Of a stretch of DNA of 64,000 nt, positions 11,569 to 24,202 are shown piece by piece. A program made the translations under genes and the position numbers. The notes beneath the pieces were generated by a model, which was not told the origin of the DNA, ran no database searches, and was given only the letters and a program-made list of their open reading frames with translations. This DNA comes from Isoperla grammatica (taxonomy: Eukaryota > Arthropoda > Insecta > Plecoptera > Perlodidae), in assembly GCA_945910005.1 (NCBI GenBank), contig OX246746.1, positions 26,931,075-26,995,074 on the forward strand, in the 5' to 3' direction. Position 1 is the stretch's first letter; each line of letters begins with the position of its first letter.

Positions 11569-14500
11569 AATTTATCGAGAAGAAAGAAAGGTATTTTGGA
11601 CAGGAATATACGCAATGAACATTAATTAATAGACATTGTTAACACATTCGTGATTACGTTTTAGGGTTTTATTGATAGGTTTGTGTATAACAGATTGTTT
11701 TGTGAATTCAGTAGATCATGCAGTTTCATTGTAACTATATAGGTGGATCAGACACACGATTCTTCACATTCCTACGATCTTGAGTGATTAGGGCTTTCTT
11801 TACGTCTCATGTTTGGGCAAAGATGCTAATCGAGATAACTTACATTATATCAATGCCTAAGCAAGGATTCGAACCAAACTAAGAAATTGATACAAATATG
11901 CACGAGAGCCCTCTTTGCGTGCACCGGTCACCACGAGGAGGAACCCGTAAAACAGATAAAAATTAATATTACTAATATAGTCAGCAGGAAAATGTATCAT
12001 AATAATATAGTTTCTCTTTTTTGTCAGAGGGAAAAATAAAAAAATAAAAATACACAAATTATATTATTTAATAACCGTTTGCACGAGTTCCATTCCATTG
12101 TAGCGCTTTGAAAGTCCGGTTGCTCGTCTGTGCGTGACAGTCCATAACATAATAAACATACACTGCTTTGCATGCAAATAATAACTCTACAGACTGGTCC
12201 CTGATCTCGCAGTTACAATGTCACTGCAAACAAACAATAATAACTTGTCCGTTGGCGTAAAGTAGGGAAACATGGCAACATTGCAATATTTTAATGCGTC
12301 ACGTTTACTTGCATATTAAAGCCCGTTTAAAAAAGAAAATAAGCTTGAGATTGCAAATTGATGCACATAGCACGACTTGAAGTTTAACACATGTTTTAAG
12401 ATAGGTAATGCTTGTGAAATTATTATTGTGGTTAACCATCAGATTAACTATATAGCAGATTAGCAGAGACTGATCCGTTGTATGTAATAACTAATAATAC
12501 ATTTATTTAATATAGCTTAATTATGATATCCATGTATCCAATATACAAATATGTTCAAACGTGGTAAATTAACATTCATACATGCTAAACAATTATTGAC
12601 AAAATACTAAACGTATTAAAAGTTGAACCAAGTACAAACTGGTTAGAAGCGATTGCTGCGCATTTTTAGTTTTATATAATAATACAAAACAGTGGAACCA
12701 CAACATCATTTCAATCAATACAACATACATGCAACAGATGATCCAGGATATGCTAATTGTTTGTAATGGATAGGTGAAAATAAAATAATCTGGCAGAATA
12801 GAGGAAGTAATTCTAACAAATCGGATAGATAACTTTAAGCGAAAATTAAATTAATGAATGTATGACTTTGAGGTATGTACATAGGCATACAGTTAACGTG
12901 GCATGTGTGTTTTATAGGGTATTTCCTGAAATATATTGAGTACTATTCGGTAAAGCGCAGAATGCCGCTTATACCATATAGTTAGAAGTATTTAAAAATT
13001 TATTCATAATAAATTAGTGACGCTTCACTCGTTGTGCTGACCTAAATTAACTGCGATGACCGTAATGGAAATGATTTGATTTGTTCTATGACTACAATAA
13101 AGGCTGGTGCATGGAAAACACAATACACTATACCACACTATAGATAAATACAATCAAGGATCTCAATCCAAAATGGAATGTCAGAGGGAAATAGAATTTT
13201 GCTGCAAAAACACTTTATGAAGAAGTTAAGTTGAGTTATATGCACTATTATTGCTGAACTATAATAATTTTACCATTTAAAGCAGATGTTATCCAGAATC
13301 ATGTGGCGTATTATTTAATTATTCGTGGTATTAAATGTTTAATATATTCACCAACTAATCTCAGGCGAAAGCTCAACGGGTTGATATGTATAGTCATTTT
13401 GCATTGCATTTTAATAAACATATATTAGAAACTGAGAAAAATGTGCCTTGAAAAATAAACTAAAAAACTAAACTAAACTGAAAAAATAATAAATGATATG
13501 CTTATCGATTCTTGATTTCACGTTCTATGGCTGAAAGTTTCTGTTTTTTTGTTTTTTTTAAAGGACATCCTATCGTAATTTTTGTATTGGTCCTTATTTA
13601 ATTATTATTTATGTCTATTCATAATGAATGGGGGGGGGGAGGGTTTGCAGAAAAAAGCACAAATCCAAACATAGAAAGTGACTGCCAGCCCAAATAGTTA
13701 ACAATTATCTATTTTATAGTAATAATTATATAATTGTAATATTATATTGAAAATACAAGATTAAACATTTTTATTATCTGAATTAAATTATTGAAACTGT
13801 ATGTATGGGAAATGTTCAGATTTTGGTATTGCGGTTCATGTGGCGATATTGTTCGATAAGCAAACATATATATACTTCTAGTTTTACAAGAAATATTACT
13901 TTACTGTTTTCTATTGTGTGCCGCGTTACTCCCTAGACCCTCTTAACATTTATGCCAGAATTTTCCTCCCAGTAATAATAACCTTCAGACGCTTCAACTC
14001 TTAAGACTATAAACGACTTGAAGAAGTCTTCTTTTACTTCCTCCGTTTCTTAAAGACGCAAGCCACTCAACTTTAAAAGTCGACAATACTTTTCTTTCCA
14101 AGTCTGGAGATTTCTAGACAACCCTTTGTTTTAAACTCACGAAGTCACAAACAATCACGGTCTGACTATCTATGGTTCAGCTATTCTTGCCAACCAACGG
14201 ATTGACTTACTGTCAAAACTTCATCTAACTTCTGGGCTCTCTCGGCTCTTCAGCGCAGATTAGCGAGCTCTGGGCTCGACAAACAATTAGGCCGCCCTGT
14301 CTTCGGAATGTTGTCCAAAATGTTAATCTCTGAGTTTACGCTTATAACAAGCAGATTTCCGTGTCCATGTAAATATCACGTTTTAATATAAACGTCACAG
14401 TACATTTCAACCGAACTAATTGAAACTTAACGTGTATTTACTATCTGAGCCACACATACGCCCAATGCTGTGTTCTGTTCTCTTGTGAAGAGTGCAGACT

Positions 14501-15047
14501 CACCCGGACAGCTTAAGCTCTCTATTTCGTTTAACAGTTCATAATTAAAATATCGCTAGACAAAAACAGCATTCACAATAATGAGCAGAATAACAACATT
14601 TTTACTAATAAAACAACGATAAAAAAAATAATAAAACATTGAATACTGACTTGACATGATGTGAGCTTGATTCATTCATTTTCTTACTAAATATCTGCGG
14701 GGGACACTTCACAAAGTAAAGACCATGCAACAACTTATGAGCTACTTTAGTCTCTTAACTTAATAATAAAAACGCAGTGAAATCGTAACTTTTTTGGCAA
14801 TTATTAGTCGTCCAATCCCACACAACATTCAAAATTAATAAACATCCAATACTGTATAGCTCTACAAATGTTGCCGAGTGGTAAAAAGTGAAAACTCGAT
14901 TTCCACGGTCTTATGGGTGACAGAATAAAATCTCTTCCACGCCAACTTGAAACCTGAGACAAACAATTATTGGCATTGAGTTGGTGGAAATATATCCTCT
15001 TCCCACTCGTGATTGTGGGAAAGGGGTTGTCAGAAAGGTCACTGACT
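11569..15047. other. About 3.5 kb with no gene seen
   Basis: AT-rich, with a short G run at about 13630-13640 and a pyrimidine-rich stretch around 13920-14300. No transposon ends, RNA gene or coding signal were recognised on either strand. Confidence 0.5.
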
Positions 15048-15200
15048 TGAGGATGGAAATATGGCACCATTGCTTTACAGTGTTTCACGATCGAGCCCTC
15101 TCTCTCCTGTTTCTCGTTACAAGGACAGACCGCAAAAGAGGAGAGCGAGGTCGATCGCGCAACACTGTACAGCAACGATGCCATATTTCTATCTTCACCC
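15048..15200. mobile_element. Foldback element, imperfect
   Basis: The left arm (GAGGATGGAAATATGGCACC and onward, about 15050-15118) pairs with the right arm (about 15128-15198). Mismatches are scattered and the centre is near 15123. Because of the symmetry, open frames on the two strands begin with similar peptides (MAPLLYSV and MASLLYSV). These are by-products of the palindrome. The element abuts another MITE at 15203. Confidence 0.6.
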
Positions 15201-15202
15201 TC

Positions 15203-15566
15203 TAGGGCGAAGGATAGTCTCTACGTCAAAAACCGCAAAAAATGTTCATTATTAAATTATATCTTAAGATTGTAACAAGAAATCGAAAATCTAAATCAGC
15301 AGCGCACTGTGCTTTGGTAAGCCCTACAGACTGAATTAAATATTATAACCATTAGAGTAGTATTTTGATTATTATTCGATAATCAGTAATAAAATTAATT
15401 ATTTATAAAAAAACATACTGATTATAATACAAGTCACGACTAAGAGCATTCAATGTGTAGGGCTTACTAAACTACAGTGCGCTGTTGATTCAGATTTTCG
15501 ATTTCGAAGCCCATTCTTGTGATATAATTTAAAAATGAAAATTTTGTGCGGTTTTTGACGTAGAGG
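15203..15566. mobile_element. MITE family C, truncated copy
   Basis: The two ends are long inverted repeats sharing TCTCTACGTCAAAAACCGCA, TAAATTATAT and CAGCGCACTGT. They enclose an AT-rich centre with AATACT and CATACTGATTATAAT. It is a relative of 28284-28658. The outer ends are eroded, since the right arm stops at GACGTAGAGGTA, and no TTAA duplication remains. Confidence 0.7.
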
Positions 15567-15854
15567 TATCATAAATGGAAATTCTGTGTACCTACTCTCT
15601 TCTTTTTGTTAATCAAAATAAGGAATAATATGAATCAATTATTTTAGTTTGATTGAAAAATTAAATTGACATAAGTACACTCATTTAAATTGTGTTCATG
15701 TACAACACTCAAGGTGATTTTTGTTTCTATTCGTCCAAAAGACGTCTGGGTGCTTTGGTTTCTATGACGATAGTACATTTTGACGTTCTTAAACTCAGCT
15801 CTGTACCCAAACAACCATATATATGCACTTATCGCAATGGACACTGATGTCTTA

Positions 15855-16180
15855 TGTGTTTATTTTATTTATTTCATTGTAATTAAGGCCAGTGTAGGGC
15901 ACAATGCCCTCTTCAGCATGATGAGTGATGATTGATGAATGATAATGAGGAAGGGAGGAGGGGAAGCCTGGTACCGGCACGTATGCTACTCCTGTCAAAA
16001 AGTACCAAGGGGACCATCGGCTTTACGTCCCATCCGAAAGACCGGTGTAACTTTGACCAGTCATATAGGTTCCTCCACTAACCTGGACTGCCGAGCAGTT
16101 GACGAGAAGCTGTTACACAAGCTTTCGAACCCTCCAATCTGCTCTAACCAACGGTAACTAGTGTTTCAGAGGTGAGTGGT
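15855..16180 (-). mobile_element. 5S-type SINE, 5'-truncated, with target duplication
   Basis: Flanked by a 13-bp direct repeat CACTGATGTCTTA at 15842-15854 and 16181-16193, which marks a retroposition event. Read on the minus strand, the body runs from the right edge (ACCACTCACCTCTGAAACAC) to an AAATAAATAAAATAAA-type tail at the left. It is closely similar to the body of 29516-29940. The 5S-derived head is missing, with the copy starting just past its C box, as expected for incomplete reverse transcription. Confidence 0.8.
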
Positions 16181-16564
16181 CACTGATGTCTTAGTTCTGT
16201 GTCTTCAAAACACTACAATAATGATTCTACGACGCGGTGAAACATTTAGCAAAGCAACGCGAATCGTCAAGAAATAAATGAATAAATCATAATAAAACAA
16301 AATAAATAATAGTTATAAATAACACTATAGTAATAATACGTATAAGAAAGTGCAGAATAAAAATGGCAGCTAAATTAATGTCTGCGATTATGTCAACGAA
16401 AAGAGCAAACGCAACCCCCTTTTTCACCGACTGGTTAGCAGCATAAAACGGAAGGTTCTATTAGAGCTAATGTGACTTTTTTAGCGCTGCGTAATAATAT
16501 GGTCAAGTTTATGAGGTGAGGTTAAGTACATGTTACACTCAAGAAACACACATCACGCATTTCA

Positions 16565-16640
16565 GTAGTTATGCCGGTGTGTTGTCGCGGTAGATAATAT
16601 GCTGTGGCCACAACGGTCTAGGTTCGAAACCTGATGAAGA
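16565..16640 (+). mobile_element. tRNA-like SINE head
   Basis: GTCGCGGTAGATAATATG resembles a tRNA D-arm. It is followed about 40 bases later by a perfect B box GGTTCGAAACC (16621-16631). The arms do not fold as a functional tRNA, so a tRNA-derived SINE head is the better reading. The 3' end was not defined. Confidence 0.4.
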
Positions 16641-16775
16641 AAAAGAAGCCATTTAAGTTTTTGTTAATTTCCTGTCTTTTGGTTATGGAGACAAGAGATG
16701 CTCAACGCAATAGTAACAGTATTCATTAATTTATCAGAAATCAGAATCAATTAACCGTATGTTCACCTAGCTTGC

Positions 16776-17137
16776 GGAAGACCCGATTTTGGTCTGTTAA
16801 CATTGCATTAAAATGTTTCTAAATTGTCCATAAAAAGTAAAAAAAAAATGCCTTCATAGAGAATATAATGCTCTTTCTCATGAATGTTTTTTTATTCCAA
16901 TACAATATTAATATTTCCGTTTTGTAGATGTTCTTAATTAGGCGTGAAAGGGATCCAGCAACATCACATTACAAAAGGTAATTAAGAACATCTGCAAAAC
17001 GGAAGTATTGACTGGAACGAAGCAACATTTAAAAGAAAGGTCACTAAATTCTCTACAGGATGATATATTTTGATTTAAATTTGGGACAATTTAAACACAT
17101 TTTACATCAATTTTAACGGATCAAAGTCGGGTCTTCC
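16776..17137. mobile_element. Long foldback element
   Basis: Two arms of about 165 bases (16776-16940 and 16980-17137) are imperfect reverse complements. The outer ends share GGAAGACCCGA. The inner ends share TTCCGTTTTG and AGATGTTCTTAATTA and are separated by about 38 bases. The right arm also contains TCACTAAATTCTCT, which recurs near 41820 beside the foldback at 41377. That hints at a shared family. No target duplication was resolved. Confidence 0.65.
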
Positions 17138-17559
17138 ACAGAAGTTCTCAAGGTGTTACCAAAACACATTTCCCGCAGTATTAATATTGGGGCCATCGAT
17201 CCGCCTTAACCAATCATTAGAGTTGACTGATCTGGAACAGACCACTAAAAATTGAACTAAAATATGGAGAGCTTAGCTGTTAAACTCCACAAAATCGGGA
17301 TCATTTTTGCCTGTTCAAAAATAGAAGAAAATGCGGATTGCCGCCGATAAACTTCGACAACGTTCGAAAGAGTGAATTTATTTCAAACCGAATTTATGAC
17401 AATGCGATAATTCATATAGTTTTACCCCAGGAGAAGTGAAAAATATTCTTTTCCCTGCTGAGTTTTTAGGCAAATTGAACACCATAAAAATTAGTCAGAA
17501 ATGTTGAATGACCACAAATGCGCAAAAACCTTCAAAAAGATGAGCGGGTGTGATAAAGA

Positions 17560-17760
17560 TAGTCGAGAAGATTGTATTGCTTGTAGCACTAGATTGAGAT
17601 GTAAGGCAAATGCAATACTGCCTTATTATCAGCAATTACAATTTTGGATGAAGCGGGTTCAATTCTAGTCACCGGTAATCCTGCCTTAATTTGTTTTTAA
17701 TGGTTTTCACAATTCACAGTGTAGCAAATCGTTGGAATACTTGGATCAGTTCAAACAAAA
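17560..17760 (+). mobile_element. SINE family A, diverged copy
   Basis: GGTTCAATTCTAGTCACCGG at 17649 onward matches the B-box/body junction of family A with a decayed B box. It is followed by recognisable but degraded body blocks (GGTTTTCACAATTCACA, then GCAAATCG). Boundaries are approximate. Confidence 0.4.
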
Positions 17761-18246
17761 CAAATTTTGGAATATTCTTCCTGATGCTTCCAACTACTCT
17801 GAATATGTGTATTTATTTTCTACGCACTCAGCAGTTACAAGAACTGATTTTTCGTGGGGGACACTTTACCATTATGAGTGCTTCGTTGGTATGACGCCTC
17901 CAAAGTCACCGTTTACATACGAATTAGTATCACATCGATAGGTTTAAGTTCATTCAAAATATATTAGCCCTAGAGTAGATTTCCCGGTCCAAATTGCATA
18001 GGTAAAATTTTAGAGTGAAAATAAAATAAAACTACATTATTTTAGCAAGGGCGTTTCGTTGGCTTGAGAAAGCTTGCTGAGAGCCTGATAGAGGGCCGTA
18101 ACGGTACTCCCTGTCCGTTGCATGTCTAGAGCCCATCCTGCTCTGTCTATACGGACGCAACTGTCTCTTTGTTTATGCACGTTATCCTTAGTTAGTGTCG
18201 AGGTTATGCCCTCTTTTACTGGTGACCAGAGTACACAATTTATCCC
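17761..18246. other. No gene seen
   Basis: Short overlapping open frames only, none with a recognisable domain. CpG content rises toward 18100-18300. Confidence 0.45.
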
Positions 18247-18287
18247 CGTTCGCCCTAGTAAACAACGGACGTCCGTACGGGCGAACG
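18247..18287. repeat. Nested palindromes
   Basis: CGTTCGCCC (18247-18255) pairs with GGGCGAACG (18279-18287). Inside the loop lies a perfect 12-bp palindrome ACGGACGTCCGT (18265-18276). Function unknown. Confidence 0.6.
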
Positions 18288-18969
18288 TAAACAACGACAG
18301 CATTTTGAACTGTACGTTTTATAGAGCACGTTTATTGCAAACACGTTATAACGAAAATAGAGCACGAAAATAGGACGACTCCTTAGAGCAAAAGCGTCGA
18401 TGCTTTGAACTTTAAACTATTTCTTAGTCTAGACTGGAGACGGAACGTGCTCGATCACAACCGTGATAAAACTTAAATTCACAATTCAAGCACGTTATCC
18501 CTGTGGTAACCAATCACATTTGACAACATGGTTGATCAAAGATAAACAGGGGAAAGAATACAAACAGTGTTCGTTCTTGTTGTCAAAACGTTTTATCAGC
18601 GTCCGCCCCACAACCCTACACCTCGAACAATAGCAATAAAAAGAACATAACTTTTGTCGATACACATTATTGCTTGGTTGGTAGCTGTGATTTCCTTCCA
18701 ACAAGGCCGTTTGTTTAGTCCATGCATTATTCAGGTTGGAAATCGATGGAACACATTTTGACTGTGATGATAGACAAGTTTATGAAAAAAATATTACGTT
18801 TTTTCTTTCGTCCGTTCGTTATCGCACGTAAGGCCGGTTCAAGGGGGGCATTTGAATTAATAATAATAAATAAACAATACATTCACTGACAACCCCATTA
18901 CCACTCTCTTCACTTTAGTTGAAGTATAATATGTAAATTTACGTCAGAGCAAGGAATGTCAATATGGAG

Positions 18970-19232
<263 letters not shown>

Positions 19233-19322
19233 ATTTTTGGAGAATACCCGTTATAGGATGCACATCAGCTTTACCTAATGTGCCCCTCTTCGGGTGAATA
19301 AACTAGATATATGTTAGGTGAT

Positions 19323-19430
19323 CTCAGCATTCGCCTTTACGACTGAGGGAAACCTCGAAAAAACTTTCAGTCAGGACTGCCGGTGGCCGGAATAGAAGTG
19401 TTGATGTAAAACTGTAAACCCTTCAATCCT
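19323..19430 (-). mobile_element. SINE family A body fragment
   Basis: On the minus strand this carries CACCGGCAGTCCTGACTGAA, then a TTTTTTCGAGGTTTCCC block, then CAGTCGTAAAGGCGAATGCT, matching the copies at 1-150 and 21384. The B box is eroded. Confidence 0.55.
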
Positions 19431-19609
19431 GAGTCGCTGTTGTGTTGCGTTATTAGTTACTTATTACACCAGTCACTTTTCTTGTTTCCTCGATACACGA
19501 TGATTCGACGATGATTCTCGTTTCTTTAAGGCTCAATGATTGCTATAATTCTATTCGAGACGATGAGGGGCGATAGATGAAGATGAAGGACAGCTACAAA
19601 AAACCCATT

Positions 19610-19690
19610 CCTTATGCGGCGGGATTCGAACCCACGTCTCTAGGTGCCTTACTCTAAGAACCTGCGTCACAACCGCATGAGATACCACAT
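19610..19690 (-). mobile_element. tRNA-like SINE head
   Basis: A perfect B box GGTTCGAATCC on the minus strand (19622-19632), within GTGGGTTCGAATCCCGCCGC. Upstream on that strand is a loosely tRNA-like stretch without a clean A box. A tRNA relic or SINE is more likely than a working tRNA gene. Confidence 0.4.
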
Positions 19691-19812
19691 TTCATGAGCT
19701 GCACAAAACAGATCCTAACATCGGGAAGCAAGTTGATTAGACGTACGTAACACGTTGAGGTGACTGAAAGAAAATAATACTAGTGCGTTGTACTTGTGCA
19801 CGTGTTGACAGT

Positions 19813-19874
19813 AGGGGGGGGGGATGAGGGGGGGAGGCTTCAGAAGTTTAGCCGCAACCCCCCCCCCCCTCCCA
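19813..19874. repeat. Opposed poly-G and poly-C runs
   Basis: G-rich runs (about 19815-19838) face a 14-C run (about 19857-19870) across a short spacer. They could pair as a hairpin. This is also a likely difficult spot for sequencing. Confidence 0.7.
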
Positions 19875-20253
19875 TCCTAGAGGTTATGCCCCGGAAATTC
19901 TAACCCTCTCTCTCATGTCGAGGAAATTGTTCAACTGTGAGTGACATACGGATCCTTGTTGTTAAATGTAATCAATACAGTTTCCTTCAATACATTCAGC
20001 AGGAGAGATGTGCCCATAACACAGTCAGAGCAATTGAAGTGTACGTTTTACTTTTTAAGCATTATCTTGAAATCGCTAATCAATATAAAAACGGGACGCG
20101 TAAACCCCTACTAATGTACAAATTCATTAAATTGGATTCGCCATTAAAAAACGTAAGTATAACCAGACTACATTTTCAATCCAGTTTTTAGTTCTTACGA
20201 AGCTGCGTGGTGGTTATTAAAATACTTTTTCAATATATATATAAATATATTAA

Positions 20254-20501
20254 ATAATTATTTCTTGGGGTATTGTCACGTGAGTTATAAGATAAGGGTT
20301 TTGACTTACCCCCTCCATCCCGACGTTTCACCGTGATATCACACATACTTCTCAGGGGTTCCACCGGGTCTACATCCCTCCGCTCGGCCGGTGGAACCCC
20401 TGAGAAATATGTGTGATATCGCATCGAAACGTCGGGATGCAGGGGGTAAGTCAAAACCCTTATCTTATAACTCACGTGACAATACCCCAAGAAATAATTG
20501 T
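20254..20501. mobile_element. 248-bp TTAA-flanked foldback MITE
   Basis: Two 112-base arms (20256-20367 and 20388-20499) are nearly perfect reverse complements. They share ATTTCTTGGGGTATTGTCAC at the outer ends and GGGGTTCCACCGG at the inner ends, around a 20-base loop. TTAA lies immediately outside on both sides (20250-20253 and 20502-20505). It has no coding capacity. It is a third TTAA-specific element in the window, unrelated in sequence to the 731-bp family. Confidence 0.85.
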
Positions 20502-20509
20502 TTAACATA

Positions 20510-21383
20510 CAGCCGTGTGAATTTAAAATATAACATATATATATCGATCTCAAGATGTTTGTGAACAACGCTAATTTCAACGTTGGGAGTGTTTTGGCAA
20601 CGAGGCTAATCGTGGTGCCAGCAAACGGAAACCTGACGTTGGAAATCCAATTAACAAATATAGAAAGTTAAACAGTACGTCAATTGAATGGAGTTGGATG
20701 CTCTTCTGATAGTGTCTGGGAGAACGGATGACGTAATTAAAATTCACGTCAATTTAACTGGATGAATGCTTAACCCAGGCTGAATAAATGTAGATAGTAG
20801 GTCTGAAAGCGGACTGATTGCTGCCTAGCCGGCTGAAACGCTTAAGAGGGGTTTACGCGTACAGCGGCCGGAAAGCGACCAGAAGACAAATCATTGACGA
20901 TATTGTGCACAAGTTTCAATGAATGAAAATTAATGAACTCGAAGTTCAGATAAGAAATGTTTATTTATTTACTATTAAAGTATTTAATCGATAATAACAG
21001 TTTGTTTTGCTGTAATAATTTATGTGTGATAACGTGAAATTTTGTCGGTTATAATTAACTGATAACGAAGTGGAAGGGAATAAGCGGGAACTATCAATGC
21101 GGCAATGGCAAGCTATATTCATAGAATACTCCTTACTCATTACGATGGTTTTAAGACTTGTAACCTGCGAGTACTTGACGCAAACGAAATCACTCAATCA
21201 GAGCAACAAACCTGCCAAACATCAGGACCACCGATAAAAATAATTATGTTTCATAGAAATCCCTTGTGTCAACACACCAGTTTTAACTTATGTCGCACTT
21301 TTCTGGTCTTCAGGACTAACTACGCATTTTAGGGTGTTTAGATAGTTGGGAAGAATTTCCAGAGGGTTATAAGTAAGAATCAA
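20510..21383. other. No gene seen
   Basis: Mixed-composition unique sequence. The open frames at 20961-21332 overlap on opposite strands and carry no recognisable motif. Confidence 0.45.
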
Positions 21384-21475
21384 TTTCAGCATTTGCCTTG
21401 TGACTGAGTAAAACCTAGGGGAAAACGTTCAGTCAGGATTGCCGGTAGTCGTAATGGAACTGGTGACCTCCCTTA
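21384..21475 (-). mobile_element. SINE family A body fragment
   Basis: On the minus strand TACCGGCAATCCTGACTGAA is followed by GTTTTCCCCTAGGTTTTAC and CAGTCACAAGGCAAATGCTG. It is clearly the same family as 1-150. The head is degraded. Confidence 0.6.
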
Positions 21476-21565
21476 TCAATGTGACTTGCCTACTGATTAT
21501 AATGTAGAAGTTTCTGCATTAGCGGGCAAAGAAACTATCTTGAATGGTTTACATTACTTCTATCC

Positions 21566-21722
21566 TAGAGGGTACCCGTAAAGTCGACCTGCAGAAACTC
21601 AACAGTAGATGACCCCCTAACCGGTGTACTGATAGCGAAGACAACGCGCTATCAGTACACCGGTTAGGGGGTCATCTACTGTTGAGTTTCTGCAGGTCGA
21701 CTTTACGGCCGGGTACCCTCTA
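21566..21722. mobile_element. 157-bp almost perfect palindrome
   Basis: The left arm (21566-21637) and right arm (21647-21722) are exact reverse complements apart from a 4-base indel (GGCC present only in the right arm). The loop is 9 bases. The outer ends read TAGAGGGTACCC, so a TA target duplication is possible. Such arm identity implies a recent insertion or ongoing arm correction. Local restriction-site-like words are discussed in the rejected list. Confidence 0.85.
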
Positions 21723-22041
21723 ATTCGATGCTATCCCTAGATTGGACACAAACAAACGTGTAGTGTCCTTGCTGCAACGTGGGGTACATTGATAAACATT
21801 ACTATACACAATCTAGTGAAGTGATTAGAAAGGAAGCATGTATTGATGGATGTATTTCATGTAGTGTTCATAATCGTCACTAGGTTTAGCATAGATAACA
21901 CTTCATTATCTGTGTACACTGACATGTGGTTGCATAATTATAATGTATATGCTTCAGCCGAAGTATCCATTTGCTAACAGATTGGTGTAATTTGTTATCT
22001 CTGTCGTTTGTATTGTAGAACGTCATTAATTATAATTATGA
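21723..22041. other. No gene seen
   Basis: AT-rich and unremarkable. Confidence 0.5.
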
Positions 22042-22043
22042 TG

Positions 22044-22092
<49 letters not shown>
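22042..22092 (+). repeat. (AAT)n microsatellite
   Basis: About 17 AAT units directly abutting the poly-T end of the next element. Confidence 0.95.
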
Positions 22093-22095
<3 letters not shown>

Positions 22096-22127
<32 letters not shown>

Positions 22128-22400
22128 TGAGAGTTATATTGACACAAAAGTATACATAGGACATGTATTGTTATCCCACTAAGCCCTTAGGCTTGACTGT
22201 GGGGTTCTCCCCAAAAGAAACAAAAATACACAAAAACCACAAATAATTCCATATTAACATAATTAATTTAAAAATGAAAATAAAACAAAAAATTATTAAA
22301 ATAATTGTGAAGAAAATGAAGATTTACAAACATTAACATACACATTATAAGCTACCAAAGCAAAGAGAACACAACCGAGACTAAACTTAACTGTGTCAAT
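22096..22400 (-). mobile_element. Retroposon 3' end with 30-base poly-A
   Basis: On the minus strand a 3'-UTR-like sequence ends in CTCAATAAAAAA and runs into 30 A (poly-T at 22096-22125). It includes a small hairpin-prone region (GGGGAGAACCCCACAG and AAGCCTAAGGGCTTAG). It lies between two (AAT)n tracts. This may be a LINE or processed-transcript tail. No coding part was recognised. Confidence 0.5.
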
Positions 22401-22406
22401 AATTAT

Positions 22407-22408
<2 letters not shown>

Positions 22409-22438
<30 letters not shown>

Positions 22439-22450
22439 TAATAATTATTA

Positions 22451-22486
<36 letters not shown>

Positions 22487-22497
22487 TTATTAATAAT

Positions 22498-22532
<35 letters not shown>
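22409..22532. repeat. (AAT)n / (ATT)n inverted microsatellite
   Basis: AAT units (22409-22436), ATT units (about 22447-22482) and AAT units again (22498-22532) lie almost back to back and can fold on each other. They form the upstream boundary of the LINE fragment. Confidence 0.9.
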
Positions 22533-22534
<2 letters not shown>

Positions 22535-22550
22535 TAAATAATAAAAATCC

Positions 22551-22685
22551 GTCAACGGTCTGGTCACCGAAGAGTGGTCAGCTGCGAAAGAGAAGCTCCA
22601 CCTGAAGGACAAGCACGTGCGTGTCATGCAGAAGGCTGCAATCCTCGGCACAACTAATATCGTGCGGAAGGTACTCAGCCTATGA
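22551..22685 (+). pseudogene. C-terminal fragment of non-LTR retrotransposon ORF
   Basis: A 44-codon frame, closed by TGA at 22683-22685, encodes a peptide beginning VNGLVTEEWSAAKEK and ending QKAAILGTTNIVRKVLSL. This charged tail with QKA-x-LGTxxIVRK looks, from memory, like the C-terminus of reverse-transcriptase proteins of LINE elements. In-frame sequence upstream is cut off by the AAT microsatellite, so everything before these codons is missing (5' truncation). The frame is much richer in GC than its flanks. Placement between two (AAT)n tracts suggests an element that inserts into TAA repeats, as the Dong/R4 group does. That assignment is inferred. Confidence 0.6.
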
Positions 22686-22805
22686 GCTACATTGCCACCA
22701 CCATCTTTCGGCCGCCACGCTAGGGTACACTCTCGCATCGTCTTGGCTCAAGAGGAGCCCGATTGTGCAAATGAGAGAAAAGAAGGAAGGAAATAACAAC
22801 AACAA
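22686..22805 (+). mobile_element. LINE 3' UTR leading into (AAT)n tail
   Basis: About 110 bases of GC-richer sequence follow the stop codon at 22685 and pass through AACAACAACAATAAC into AAT repeats. It reads as the short 3' UTR of the truncated LINE. Confidence 0.5.

Positions 22806-24202
<1,397 letters not shown>

Noticed and set aside
11870..11890. Perfect reverse B box GGTTCGAATCC
   Set aside because: No A box or tRNA-like fold at the right distance, and no second copy. Treated as chance.
14804..15255. Three overlapping frames of 64-126 codons with similar starts on both strands
   Set aside because: The similarity comes from the foldback at 15048-15200, not from homologous proteins.
21566..21722. 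Cloning-vector contamination, from words such as GGTACC and GTCGACCTGCAG
   Set aside because: These words lie in both palindrome arms with native-looking flanks, and no further vector sequence is present. Natural foldback is simpler, though a vector screen would settle it.
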